Notes: a model not told the origin generated them from the sequence alone. Shown: positions 17,865-28,739, counted from the first letter of the stretch. The stretch is 64,000 bases of DNA from Symbiodinium natans (GCA_905221605.1 CAJNDS010002222.1:398873-462872); one strand, 5' to 3'. A program made the numbers and translations.

Positions 17865-18314
17865 ATGAGTTTTCGCAACTGTCGGTATTGTCATAAAGAA
17901 TATCCTATGGAGATGCTTGTTATTGTAAAGCGTGGATGCCCACAATGTCCCGAATGCACACCAGAGGTAAGAATTGCAAGAACAAAGGAAAAGGATAGAA
18001 TTAGACGAGAAAACAACCGAGAACGAGAACGTGAAAGATGGAGAACATATTATGCTGAACATCGTGAAGAAATCCGCGCAAGGAAAAACGAATACAACAA
18101 AACATATAATCAAATTGAACTTACCTGTGATGTATGCGAATGCCAAGTTAGAAAATGTAATTGGTCAAGGCATATTAAAACGCAAAAGCATAATGATAAT
18201 CTGGAATGTAAGAGGAAAGAAGAAGAGAAGATGAGCAAAATGAATGAAGAGGAATTGGATGAGCATGTCAAGATTAAGAAATTGAAGAAGATATGGAAGA
18301 CAGTTAGATTATAA
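17865..18314 (+). CDS. Zinc-finger protein at the right end of the virus
   Basis: The ATG at 17865 gives 149 residues (an upstream in-frame ATG at 17808 would add 19). FRNCRYCHKEYP and CPQCPEC form a first Cys-rich zinc site. A long Arg/Glu helix follows, then CDVCECQVRKCNWSRHIKTQKHN, the same C2H2-like finger found at the end of both nucleases. It looks like a nuclease derivative with the GIY-YIG core replaced. It is probably DNA-binding. Same low-GC composition as the rest of the virus. Confidence 0.65.
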   Translation: MSFRNCRYCHKEYPMEMLVIVKRGCPQCPECTPEVRIARTKEKDRIRRENNRERERERWRTYYAEHREEIRARKNEYNKTYNQIELTCDVCECQVRKCNWSRHIKTQKHNDNLECKRKEEEKMSKMNEEELDEHVKIKKLKKIWKTVRL

Positions 18315-18358
18315 ATGATTTAGGTTATTCATTTTATAGATTGACAACCTAATTCATT
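18314..18358. terminator. Hairpin after the last viral gene
   Basis: AATGATTTAGGTT and AACCTAATTCATT are inverted with one mismatch, right after the stop. Same placement as the other viral hairpins. Confidence 0.5.
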
Positions 18359-18500
18359 TTTTGTTCATTGTAGAATGTATTTTGTGGTAAAATGTGTGGT
18401 AAAGTGGGGTTTGTATCAGGTGGCAAAGTGGTAAATGAAAATGTGCGAAAATGGCCAAATCGGAGCAACGAACCTACTTATGGCTGTTGCTGGCTCTAAA
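18359..18500. other. Virus-host junction zone
   Basis: AT-rich, GGTAAA-containing sequence gives way within about 100 bases to (CCCTAAA)n at 18497. The words CAAGTAGGTTC (17634) and ACGAACCTACTTATGG (18468) are partly inverted, which could mark an element end. No terminal inverted repeat or target duplication can be proven without the left end. Confidence 0.45.
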
Positions 18501-21500
18501 CCCTAAACCCTAAACCCTAAACCCAAACCCTGAGTTGGAGTGTAGGGGTGAGGGATGGCAAAGGCAAGCTCTTTGGAGAGCTTTTTTGAGTTCCCACTTC
18601 TTCCTCTTGCCTTTTTTGGTGGGAGGTTCAGAGCCCTAAACCCTAAGCCCTAAACCCTGAACCTGAACCCTAAACCGGAGGACTCTACATTCAGGAAAGA
18701 AACCGGGGCCGTGGCCTCCTTGAGGGCGAAGCTGCGCCACAAGCACCAAGGTCCCAACCCCAACCCCTGCATACCCCAAACCTCTACGCACTAAGCTTGG
18801 AAGCGAAACGCAGCGAAGACGACTTAAAGTTCTCCCCATCCCGTAAGCAGGCTCGTTGGACATGTGTTTGCTTCCCCTCGATTTTTGAAAATTTTCACGT
18901 ATACCCGAACACCAACCTTGAAAGCCAGGAGACTAGAATTTATGGGCTACCGTTTCCTATGTAGGGGGTAAGTAGCCTCTGATTTTAGGTAACGGACCAT
19001 GTGGCCAGGTGCGCGCGCACTTTGCCGGGGCGTCCGGCTTTGACGGTGGCTTGCAGGCACACCCAGCAGTATATACACATATATATATATATATATATGC
19101 TACCCCCCCCCTCCAAAACCTACCGTTTTCTAATTTTCTACACTTGCGTGACATCAAAACGCTTTAAAGATGAGACCGACTCCCTAAATCCTTTGACCTT
19201 ATTCACACAATTTTCTGTTGCATAAACCCTCTTCCCAAAATCCTGCTCGCTAAATCCGAAAGCACGGGATTCCTACATCGTATTCCCTAAATCATATTCC
19301 CCCAGTCCCTAAATCTGGGGCGGGCGGGGGGGGGGTGGGTCACTAAATGGCTCACTAAATCTTCTCGCTAAATCCTAAAGGGTGGGATCCCTAAATCATA
19401 TTCCCATGATTTTACTCCCTAAGTCTTTTCCCAAAGCCCTAAAGAGGGAAGTCTTGAAATTCTGAAGAGGAGAGCCTCTGAATTCTAAAAGAGAATTACT
19501 ACCTCCAGTACGGGGGTTTCCGTATGGGGAAATACCGCCACAGTGAATGAATATTTTCCGGGGGTGTTCAAAAGTCTGTCTGCAGGCTTCGTTTTTGATT
19601 GCTGAGCTGCAGTCTGGATCGGCGAAACTACAATACATTCCTATTGTGCTTAATAGAGAATGCATACATTGCCATGGTCTCATTATTGCAGTGCCCTGCC
19701 TTTCTTATTGCGGTGGGGGGTCCCACCAATTAAACAGATGCTCGGATAAAATCTTATCGGGATCCCTAGATCTGGTTCCCTGAAATTAACTCCCTAAGGC
19801 CTAAAGGTGGGGGGCGGGGGAGGGGGGCTAAACCCTAAAGAGGAGATCCCCTAAATCCTAAAAAGCATTCCTTAGTTTTACTTTCTAAATCCTATTGCTT
19901 AAGCCCTAAAGAGGGGTGTCCTAAAGAGGGGGATCCTTACTATAAATCTTAAAGATGAGCCTCTCCGTCTACATCATAAAACAAAGAACCTTACTCAGTA
20001 GATCTTATCGCTAAAGTCAACAAAGAAGGATCCCTCAATCTTATCCCTTAATTTCACTCCCTAAATCATATTGGGGAAGAGGGGTGGGAGTGAGTCACCA
20101 GATCCTAAAGAGGGAATCTTAAGTAGCCTTAAATCCCCAAAAATGAGACCCCCCCTAACTCATACAAAAGCCAACCTTACTCAATAAATCTTCTCGCTAA
20201 CGCTAAAGCTTTAGCGATAAGATTTGCGCCCCCTTAGAAAATAGGATTTGGGGACTAAGCTTTGGGATGCTCCCCACTTCAACGCCTATTCTCTAAATCC
20301 TTCTCGCTAAGTCCTAAAGAGCGGGCTCCCCTATAATGATGAAATATGTCCGATTCAAATTTGAATCGGCCGATTCAGTTTTGAATCGACCCTCAAATTA
20401 AAGATTGAAGTCGTCGTAGTGTTGCAGTACTCACATGCATATTCATACTGTGTATTGGCTTTATATGTATGTATGAGTTGGTACGTAATCTGTGTACTCA
20501 CTCAATCTCCAACGCAACAAATTTGCTTATAAGGACTTAATTTGCTTCTAAATAGAAGGGGAGAGGGCGCCAGGGTCGGTCTTCCAAAACAAGTAGGACC
20601 AAAAAACACTCCCCACCACACCCCCCCACTCCCCTCCACTTCACTCCACTGCGTGTTCTGGGTTTGTTTAAGGGTATTGTCAGGGCTTATTCTCCAAAAC
20701 CCTATCGATCCAGGGTTTAGGATTCTAACGAGAAGCCCCAAAACCCCAAGCCTATAGGGTTAAGCAATTTAACCTCAACCCTTAATCTTTAAACACCCTA
20801 TAGGGTTACGGTTTAAAGGTTTAGGATTTGAATTTCAGACATGTAAACCATGACCTACAATTCAACGGAAACACGAAACCTTTAACCCTTGCAGGGTTAA
20901 GGTTTAAAGGTATAGGGTTTAAGACATAGGCACTCTAAACCCCTATCGATCCAGGATTTAGAGTTTTAAAGAAAAGCCCCGAAACCCTATAGGATTAAAC
21001 AAATAAGCCCAATTCTTTAACCTTTAAACCCTGTAGGATTAAGATTTAAAGGTTTAGGGCTTAAGATATAGGCATTTAAATCTTGACCTGCAAATACACC
21101 GAAACCCTTAAACTTTAAGCGTTAGTTCAAGGTCTAGAATTTAAGATATATGTATTTAAACCTTGACGTGTAATTAAACGAAACCTGCAACCTGGAAACT
21201 TTATAGGGTTAAGGTTTAAAGGTTTAGGGTTTAAGATATATGATTTTGAACCTAAGCCTGCAATTAAGTTGAAACACATAACCTTTAAACCCTATAGGGT
21301 TAAGCTTTATAGGTCCCGGGCTTAGCGTTTTATAGAGAAGCCCCAAAACCCATATAGGATTACAATTAACCTAAACGCGCACGCAACCTTCATGTTGACG
21401 GCCGACATGAGGAGTATGCTATGGCTGGAAACTGCGCGTTTATAGCCCAAGCTGCGCGTTGAAATTGTGCACATATAATGGAACCACTTTCAGTGCTTCA

Positions 21501-21570
21501 ATATATAATACCATGGCCTAGAGTTTTGTAAGATATTTCTTAACCATAAGAAAAATCTTCAGGACCGGGC

Positions 21571-21990
21571 GTTTTAAAACTCCTTGCTTAGCCACAAGAG
21601 GAGTTTTAAAACTCCTGCCACCGAAGATTGAAGATTGAAGATGTCTCAGGACTCTTTGTGGGAATCTTCAATCTCAAGTAGTCGGGGCCGGGAGTTTTAA
21701 AACTCCTTGCTTAGCCACAAGAGGAGTTTTAAAACTCATGCCACCGAAGATTGAAGATTGAAGATTCCTGGAAAGAGTTCTGGAGAATCTTCAATCTTCA
21801 ATCTTCGGGACCACGAGTTTTAAAACTCCTTGCTTAGCCACAAGAGGAGTTTTAAAACTCCCTGCCCCTAAGATTGAAGATTGAAGATTCCTGGAAAGAG
21901 TTCTGGGGAATCTTCAATCTTCAATCTTCGGGGCCACGAGTTTTAAAACTCCTTGCTTAGCCACAAGAAGAGTTTTAAAACTCCTGGCCC
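21571..21990. repeat. Four ~123-bp tandem repeats full of hairpins
   Basis: Copies start near 21571, 21693, 21817 and 21940. Each has GAGTTTTAAAACTC twice around TTGCTTAGCCACAAGA, then GAAGATTGAAGATTGAAGAT and, further on, its inverse. The last copy is partial. Each unit can fold into two stems. Confidence 0.85.
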
Positions 21991-22031
21991 TGGAGATTTT
22001 TTATTGGAGTCGCTAAGTATTTAATATTTCG

Positions 22032-22061
22032 TATCGGATGTATATATATATATACATCCGG
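22032..22061. repeat. Perfect palindrome around a TA run
   Basis: CGGATG and CATCCG flank an alternating TA tract, giving a fully self-complementary stem. Confidence 0.7.
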
Positions 22062-22149
22062 CTTCGAATATCATAAACATGACGTCTCGACATAGAAAAG
22101 GGTATGAAAAGGTAGGTTTTGAGGGGGGGGGGGGTACCATATATATATA

Positions 22150-23422
22150 TATACCCGTACTATGTGTATGCCCTTAGGGTTAAGGGCTCCGGGTTTAGGT
22201 GACCTTAAGCGAGTCACGGATTAGGGGTTTGCCTTGGATTGAGTGTTGGCCCGCTGTTTAGGCTATAGGCTTGCCTTGTCCAAGCCTCCTAGTGTTTGCG
22301 CTAGTCTCGACGCTCTGAGACTCCCATGCAGCCCATTGTGATTCCTAAAGGTCTGCCTGGCGTTGCCTGTACTCGTTTACCACCTTCAATGTATGCCGGT
22401 GAAGGTGGTTTTCCGAACGCGACGAGTGTTTTCTATGGTGGGTTTTCTATGGTGGGCGGGTCTTTCTGAGCCGGCACGTGGCCTGATCGCGAACTATTCG
22501 TGCTGCAGGGGCAAGCCTATGAAACGGACTTGCAAACGACCCTGTAATGTGTTGCTGCTTGAATGTCGCTTAGTGTGCAGGATGGCCTTTGATTGAAGCT
22601 TTTTGTGTATATGCCTTTGCCCCGCAGGCATGTGTAGATCCCCAGCTCCTGAGTCCGAGTCCAAGAAGGCTGCTATTGCGGCGCAAGAAGCAAGTGTCGA
22701 GAAGTACATGCCAGGCCCTTTCGCGAGTATACTAGTGGCAGCACGACATCACAGCCGGGGCAGCGTCCAGATAGTCACACTGCTTTCTCGGTTACCACAT
22801 CGAGGCTGATTGCTGGCTGTGGGGATAGGCATATGCCTCAGATGTCCGTGCTGAAAACGCCCAAAGGGACTCATGGTTTCATTTGGCCCGGCCCTTTTCA
22901 GTCGCCACAGAGTCCAATCTGAAAGGCGTATGTCATGGCAAGCACATGCTATCATCTTCCCTGACGACATGAAGGCATCTGATCAGTAATCATCCAGCAA
23001 GGCCGTCTCGCAAGTGCTGACAGGAAGCAGCACGGCGTTGGGGCTCTTTTTGTATCGCTGGAGGAGCTTGCTATGTTGCGTGCACTATCTGGCGCGGCAG
23101 CCTCTCACGGCGGACTGCGTCGCCGCGCTTCCCAATCCGGGTTGGGCAGTGTTAGCAGGCTTCTCAATCCGAGTTGCGCGCGCTATCGTGCGTGTTGCCA
23201 GCTTCTATTACACGGTGTCATCGCGGCATTCGCAGCACAGTAGCAGGTGCTTCTCGTACGCTTTGCAACCATCCTGAAGAGTTTGGCTAACTGCATCAGT
23301 CCAGGGGAGGACGTGCTGAGAACCAAAAGGTCAGCGATCTGTTCAATGCCGAGCTGCTGTAGGATATAGTAAGAGCACCCATGACAGCACACTTTGAGAC
23401 AGGAACCCAACCACTAGAACAC
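22150..23422. other. Host DNA without a recognised gene
   Basis: Mixed-composition sequence with short open frames on both strands but none with recognisable protein character or exon borders. It may be a gene remnant; I see nothing supportable. Confidence 0.4.
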
Positions 23423-24121
23423 CCATGAATCATCTGTCAAGGACCTTTAGGACAGCACCAACCATCTAGTCTCAAGGATTACTCACTCCGCTCCTCACAG
23501 AATTAGTATTATAGGTAAGGGACGCACGCTATAATACTAATGCTGTGCGGGATAGCGGGCGAGTGAATTTAATGAACGAAGTGAATTAATGAACGACGGA
23601 GTGAACGAAGTGAACCAAAAGCCCCCTTAAAAGTACTATAATTGGGGCTTTTGATCACTGAGTTCACACACTACATTCATATTTTCATACACTTTTCTCT
23701 CTCTTTATTTCATCACGCAATAATACTATTATAAGTTCACGCATGAATAGTATTATATTGCGTGACGAAAAGAAGAGAGAAAAGGGCCCACAATAATAAT
23801 ATTACTTTGTGGCGTGCACAAGTTTACCCACAAAGTACTATTATTATTGGGGCATGAGTGACATCATGAACCTGTTAACCGCACGAATGAGGGAGATGAA
23901 AAGGGCCCCTTTAAAGGACTTATTATTTGGCCCTTTTCACCCTCATTCTCCCATCCTGGCTGTTACCTTCACGACTCAACAGATTAACTCCTAGAGACAG
24001 AGGTTAGGGTGTCAAGAGCCTGTGGATGGGCGAGCTAGACTGGACGGGCCTCAGAAAGCGGTTAATCCTTGAGACTAGATGGTTGGTGCTGTCCTAAAGG
24101 TCCTTGACAGATGATTCATGG
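23423..24121. mobile_element. Foldback element with perfect 59-bp terminal inverted repeats
   Basis: 23423-23481 and 24063-24121 are exact inverse copies (CCATGAATCATCTG...; 59 of 59). Inside are several independent palindromes: ATTAGTATTATAG/CTATAATACTAAT (23502-23545), AGCCCC/GGGGCT (23620-23652), CACGCAATAATACTATTATA and its inverse (23714-23765), CACAATAATAATA...TATTATTATTGGGG (23789-23851) and GGGCCCC-centred arms (23909-23940). No coding capacity is seen. It looks like MITEs nested in a MITE. Confidence 0.85.
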
Positions 24122-25567
24122 TGATAGAGGTTAAGGGCCCCTTATTAAAATAGTACTATTATAAGGTAAAGAATGCACGCTTAATTTTAGTATATTTTAT
24201 GGGGCCTTTTCACCCTTATTGTGCTTCATATTTAATATAATTCGCGCACAAGTTTGCAATTATATTAAAATGAAGAACAAAAAGGCCCGTGAATGCACTC
24301 CCTGAAATCCTCAACCCTAAACCCTAAACCCTAAACCCGACCCCCGAAACCCACAGCCTCAGACCCTGAGACCTGAGCCTCAAACCCTACCCCAAGCAAG
24401 CCGCCTAAACCCCATGCACTACAAACCCTAAACCCTAAAGCCTAAACCCTAAACCCTAAGCCTAAACCCTAAACCCTAAACCCAATGTCCTTGACTCCTC
24501 TCTACCCTTCTTGGGAGGCTGCTGCCAAACGCGACAACTTGCGGCGGGGGAGTCAGTCGCACCAGGCACCCCGGGCTCCAGGGCGTTTCGGGTGCATGTA
24601 GGGTTTAGGGTTTAGGGTTTAGGGTTTAGGGTGTAGGGTGTAGGGTTTGGGGTTTTGGGTTTAGGGTTTAGGGTTTAGGGCACTTGGGGTTAAATGGGTT
24701 AGGTGAAAAGTTTCGGGCTTCGGGTTGTTGGATGTAGCCGGGCCCGAAACCCTTGCGATTTGTCCTCTAAACCTCTTCGTCCTCGAACGCTGGAGCCGGC
24801 CCCAACACTACCACCACATACAAACCGTAAACCCTAAACTTTCATATTCTTGGTTCAGGGCAAGCTGCGAGAGCCTTTTTTTACATCGGCTTTCTTGGTC
24901 TCCAGGATTTCGAAACCCTAAACCCTAAACCCTAAACCCTAAACCCTAAACCCTAAACCCTAAACCCTAAACCCTAAACCCTAAACCCTAAACCCTAAAC
25001 CCTAAGCCGCGCTTCGGGCTGTAGGGTGGTTTGGGGCTTTGAGCTGTTCTGGGCGGCTGCCTGGGCTCTTGGGCACCGAGGCTTCCCGTAGCCTAAAACC
25101 CCAATACTAGGCGACCCTAAACCCTAAACCCTAAACAGCTGCCCTGGGACACTAAACCCCAAACCCTGAACCCTAAACCCTAAACCCTCAAGCCAAGAAT
25201 ACATAGAAGGTGTATAGGAGTAAATTAACTTCGAAGTTGTTGGGCTTTGCCAAACCCTTCCAACAGCAACAGGAGAGAAAGGTAGGTCGTGGAATAAATC
25301 CCATGCCTGCCGCCAAAACCCCATCGCTCCAAGTCCCTTCACCGATCCGCCCAAGTCTCCAAGCCTTTTCCCAGGCTCAGAGTCCCCTTCTCAAGCTTTT
25401 TCAAGCAGCTCAGACAAAAAAAAAACTTTCGGTCAAAACTTTCTGTGCAACCCCCGGACACAAACCCTATACACCTTCTGTAAACCCTAAACCCCAGCCC
25501 CTAATTAATCTCCCCAACACATCCCTGAAGCCCGGGGGCTTATTTCCCCCCCACACACTGCTGGCAG
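24122..25567. other. Foldback DNA followed by telomere-like arrays
   Basis: 24130-24290 has further AT-rich stems ending AAGGGCCCC/GGGGCC. CCCTAAA arrays follow at 24301-24485, TTTAGGG at 24597-24680 and a long CCCTAAA array at 24910-25003, with GC-rich spacer that may hold exon pieces. No gene is supported. Confidence 0.5.
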
Positions 25568-25650
25568 CCAGAGGCCTTCCGGCGCGAGGTGGACATGCAC
25601 GACCAGCTGGCCGAGAACAACGAAGCGCAGAGGGCGCGCCGGGCAAGTCC
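25568..25650 (+). CDS. Putative exon, coiled-coil protein
   Basis: After GGCAG the + strand reads PEAFRREVDMHDQLAENNEAQRARRA, a charged helix. TTTAGGG repeats begin immediately after. The exon may belong to the same gene as those at 26.2-26.7 kb. Family unknown. Confidence 0.4.
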
Positions 25651-25653
25651 ATT

Positions 25654-26142
25654 TAGGGTTTAGGGTTTAGGGTTTAGGGTTTAGGGTTTAGGGTTTAGGG
25701 TTTAGGGTTTAGGGTTTAGGGTTTCAGGATGCCGAACTATTCATGGTTCCTAGGCCTGGCAAGTCTGTTGGGTTTTTGGGGTAGGGTTTAGGGTTTAGGG
25801 TTTAGGGTTTAGGGTTTAGGGTTTAGGGTTTAGGGTTGGGGTTTAGGGTTTAGGGTTTAGGGTTTAGGGTTTAGGGTTTAGGGTTTAGGGTTTAGGGTTT
25901 AGGGTTTAGGGTTTAGGGTTTAGGGTTTAGGGTAGCTTGATTCCCTTTTGTAAGCCTTTATGCCATTGGGGTGTTGTATGCCCCCTTACAAAGAGTCTAA
26001 GGGGTCACCTTCTCTCCCCTTATTGTCAGGGGGGGATTAATATGGGGGTTCCTTATTTTCCTTTACTCTTGTTTGAGCCCTAAACCCTAAACCCTAAACC
26101 CTAAACCCTAAACCCTAAACCCTAAACCCTAAACCCTAAACC
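25654..26142. repeat. Intron with inverted telomere-like arrays
   Basis: TTTAGGG arrays at 25654-25722 and 25785-25931 open the presumed intron. After about 140 bases of spacer a CCCTAAA array (26077-26142) closes it just before the next exon. The two ends are complementary in a transcript. Confidence 0.6.
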
Positions 26143-26191
26143 CCCATTTGAGGATGTGGGGAGTTCGCTGCCTTGGCAATGTCTGCCTCAG

Positions 26192-26271
26192 GCCAGCGAA
26201 AGACTGGCCAGTGAGCTGCAGTGGCTCACAAAGCAGGTGGAGAGAGAAGGTCTGCTTTCTGCAGCGTCAAA
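26192..26271 (+). CDS. Putative exon, coiled-coil protein
   Basis: After GCCTCAG, the frame reads SERLASELQWLTKQVEREGLLSAAS, a heptad-like helix. CCCTAAA-like repeats follow. Same character as neighbouring exons. Confidence 0.4.
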
Positions 26272-26371
26272 CCCTAAACCCGAGACCCGAAACCCCAAAC
26301 CCTAAACCCTACACCCCTGCACCCTAAACCCCAAAACCCAAAACCCAAAACCGCGCCACCCCCTGCGTCAG

Positions 26372-26415
26372 GACACCACCGCCTACAAGAGCCGCCCGGA
26401 CTACGTCCTGATTAT
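26372..26415 (+). CDS. Putative short exon
   Basis: After GCGTCAG, DTTAYKSRPDYVLI is coded before a TTTAGG-rich intron. Very short, so support is weak. Confidence 0.25.
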
Positions 26416-26621
26416 AGGTTTAGGGGTTTAGGGTTCGGGATTTCGGGTTTGGGATTTAGGGTTTTTAGGATTTAGGGTTTAGGCGCTTATTGTCTCGTAG
26501 GTTTTTGGGTTTATACGGCTTAGGGCTTGCAGTTTGGGGGTCGGTGCGCTTTCTCTTTGCCTAAACTCATCTGAATCTGCGACCTGTATTCTTGAACCAC
26601 GTCGACACGTGTGTCCTTCAG

Positions 26622-26729
26622 GGAGAACCTAAAGAATCGCAGCTCAGGAAGACCAGCGAGATGCTCAAGACGCTGGAAGCCGAAATAGCGCCCTCGCTGC
26701 AAAAGCAGGCCCGCTGTCTCAGAGTGAAT
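26622..26729 (+). CDS. Putative exon, coiled-coil protein
   Basis: After CCTTCAG, the frame reads EPKESQLRKTSEMLKTLEAEIAPSLQKQARCLRV, a helical segment like the preceding exons. The telomere-like words GTTCAGGGTTCAGGG follow. Confidence 0.4.
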
Positions 26730-28275
26730 TCAGGGTTCAGGGCTCAAAGTCTTTTCGGGCTTCCTGCTAAAGCACTTCCGTAGTCAGGGAGGCCACTTCT
26801 ACTCCAAACTTAAACCATGACTCCGTGAACCTAAGCCGAGAGCTAATATGCACCCCTTGGGCCAAGACTCCGAGCCCAAACTCCCAGACCTCTCAAATGC
26901 CCGTAGCGGATGATTTGGTATGTGAGCCCAGGACTAAATTACCTCCCGGGTACTGATACACTATAACATGCTTCGAAGTTCGTTTTTGGTCTGTGTCCGA
27001 ATACAGGCCGAATGCTAATTATCAGGATCCCGCATTGGCTCACAGGTATACCCTGAGCTGGGATGTACGTCAAGATGCCCCAGGTATCAGTACTATATGA
27101 TACACCATATAGGGCTTCACCCTCACGCAGGGCTGGGCAGTGTTAAGCTCAACATACGGGTGAAGGTGCCCAATGGATGAAGCGCTGTGAGGCCACGGCT
27201 TGCGGTGTCGTGCGTTGCGGCTGGTGCGCTCTTCCTGACATGCTTCACGTCTCGAGGATTTCAGGGGAGCAGCTAGCTGCCATCAGCATCGAGGAGGTCA
27301 CCGACGCGAGACACCTCAAAGAGACCTTGCGCAGCATGTTCGGGTTCCCCATGTGCCTTCAACGGCTCTTGCAGGACGGCCAGGGCTTGGGTGATGCCAG
27401 CAAGTTGGAGGAACCCGTCGAAGTCCAGCTTGTCCTCTTGTCCGCTGCGCACAGGGAGGAGCTCGACGCGGAACTCTTCGAGGCCTGCCGTCAGGGCAGC
27501 GTGGAAGGTGTGCGGTCGCTGTTGGAAGCAGGTGCCCATCATGACCTGGGCTCTCATTTGTGCAGCTCGATATGGCCGCCTTGAAGTTGCACGGTTGCTG
27601 CTGGAAGCTGGTGCCGACAAGGACCTGCAAGGTGATGACTGCGGCTGCACAGCTCTTAGCGGTGCAGCTGGAGCTGGGCACGCGGAGATTGTGAAGCTCC
27701 TTCTGGAAGCTGGTGCTGGCAAGGACATGCGGGATGGATCGCGCACCCGTGCTCTCGCGGACGCAGTGGAGCAAGGTCACCGGGAGGTCGCATTGTTGCT
27801 CGTGGAAGAGGGCACCGATGAGGCGCTGCATAAGGAACTTCTCGGCCAGGCCTTCCTTGGCGCGGCGGCCAGCGGGCACGAAGATCTCGTCCAGCTCTTC
27901 TCAGAAGCTGGTGCTGACAAGGATCTCCAGGACGCCTCTGGGAAAACTGCCCTGATGCATGCAGCGGAGGACGGCCACGTGGAGGTTGCGCGTTGGCTGC
28001 TGGAAGCTGGTGCGGACAAGGACCTTCAAGGGGGACAGGGCTTGACGGCGTTAATGTGTGCAGCTGGAAGTGGCAGCAAAGAGGTCCTGCAGTTGCTCTT
28101 GGAAGCTGGCGCTTCCAAAGACCTGCAAGATGCGTCCGGGGCCACCGCACTGATTGGGGCAGCAAAGGGCCATGGCAAGTTTGTGCAGTTGCGTGCCGAA
28201 TGCGGCGACTGGGGCGGGGATGAGCTGTACCAGCGCGGACAGGGCCACGTGGACGTCCTACAGCTGCTATTGGAA

Positions 28276-28372
28276 GCTGCTTTATCCCCCTTGGCAATTA
28301 TGTTTTGTCTATATAAAACCCAAGAGGCTATTAATAATAGTATTTGTATTAAGGTTCTAAGGGGGAGTATAG
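28276..28372 (+). mobile_element. Introner-like intron (family E), GC-AG
   Basis: The element 28280-28372 starts CTTTATCCCCCTT and ends AAGGGGGAGTATAG (inverted). GCTG lies on both sides (28276-28279 and 28373-28376). Splicing at GCTG...TATAG|GCTG joins LLLE to AGAEKDL in frame. Confidence 0.75.
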
Positions 28373-28456
28373 GCTGGCGCGGAGAAGGATCTGTCGGAAT
28401 GGTGGTCGGGCAACACCGCGCTGATTGTTGCGGCCCTGGCCGGGGATGCTGAGATT

Positions 28457-28601
28457 GCTCTTTGCCATAGTTGGGTACCATTTTACATGTTTAAGGGTAC
28501 TCAAACCCTATAAGGAATAGAAATTTTACATGTTTAAGGGTACCCAAACCCTATAAGGAATACAAATTTATAGTTTTAAAATTCTCAAAACCATGAACTA
28601 G
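28457..28601 (+). mobile_element. Introner-like intron (family D), GC-AG
   Basis: Begins GCTC then TTTGCCATAGTTGGG and ends CCATGAACTAG|GTTC. It contains two copies of an AAGGGTAC...AAACCCTATAAGGAAT unit. Splicing gives GAG ATT|GTT CGG (EIVR), the expected ankyrin sequence. The flanking 4-mers GCTC/GTTC differ at one base. Relatives lie at 37,731 and 63,395. Confidence 0.7.
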
Positions 28602-28739
28602 GTTCGGCTGCTGGTGCAAGCCGGTGTAGACAAGGACTTGCAGGGCAAGAACTGCACGGCTCTGAGCTGCGCCGCCGGACAGGGCCATGTGGAGATTGCC
28701 CGCTTGCTGTTGGAAGCCGGGGCTGGCAAGGACCTGCAG

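Larger units (their letters stand above)
18497..22140. repeat. Degenerate telomere-like / subtelomeric DNA
   Basis: No gene seen. It starts with a few CCCTAAA units, then holds diverged forms: CCCTAAATC/CGCTAAATCC words at 19160-20330, and AAACCCTATAGGGTTAAGG/TTTAAAGGTTTAGG words at 20700-21370. It also holds a TA microsatellite (19075-19100) and a 14-bp palindromic CGATTCAAATTTGAATCG-type repeat at 20350-20390. Confidence 0.6.

Noticed and set aside
18950-19160. Spliced-leader or tRNA/snRNA gene in the subtelomeric part
   Set aside because: I looked for a dinoflagellate spliced-leader core and cloverleaf-like folds and found nothing convincing; a covariance-model scan would be decisive.
22363-23410. 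Several 60-90-residue frames on both strands
   Set aside because: No shared frame, no motif, no splice-linked continuity; random open frames in GC-richer DNA.
27273-28481. Several long minus-strand frames across the ankyrin gene
   Set aside because: High-GC antisense shadows; the + strand has continuous ankyrin repeats with consistent exon joins.
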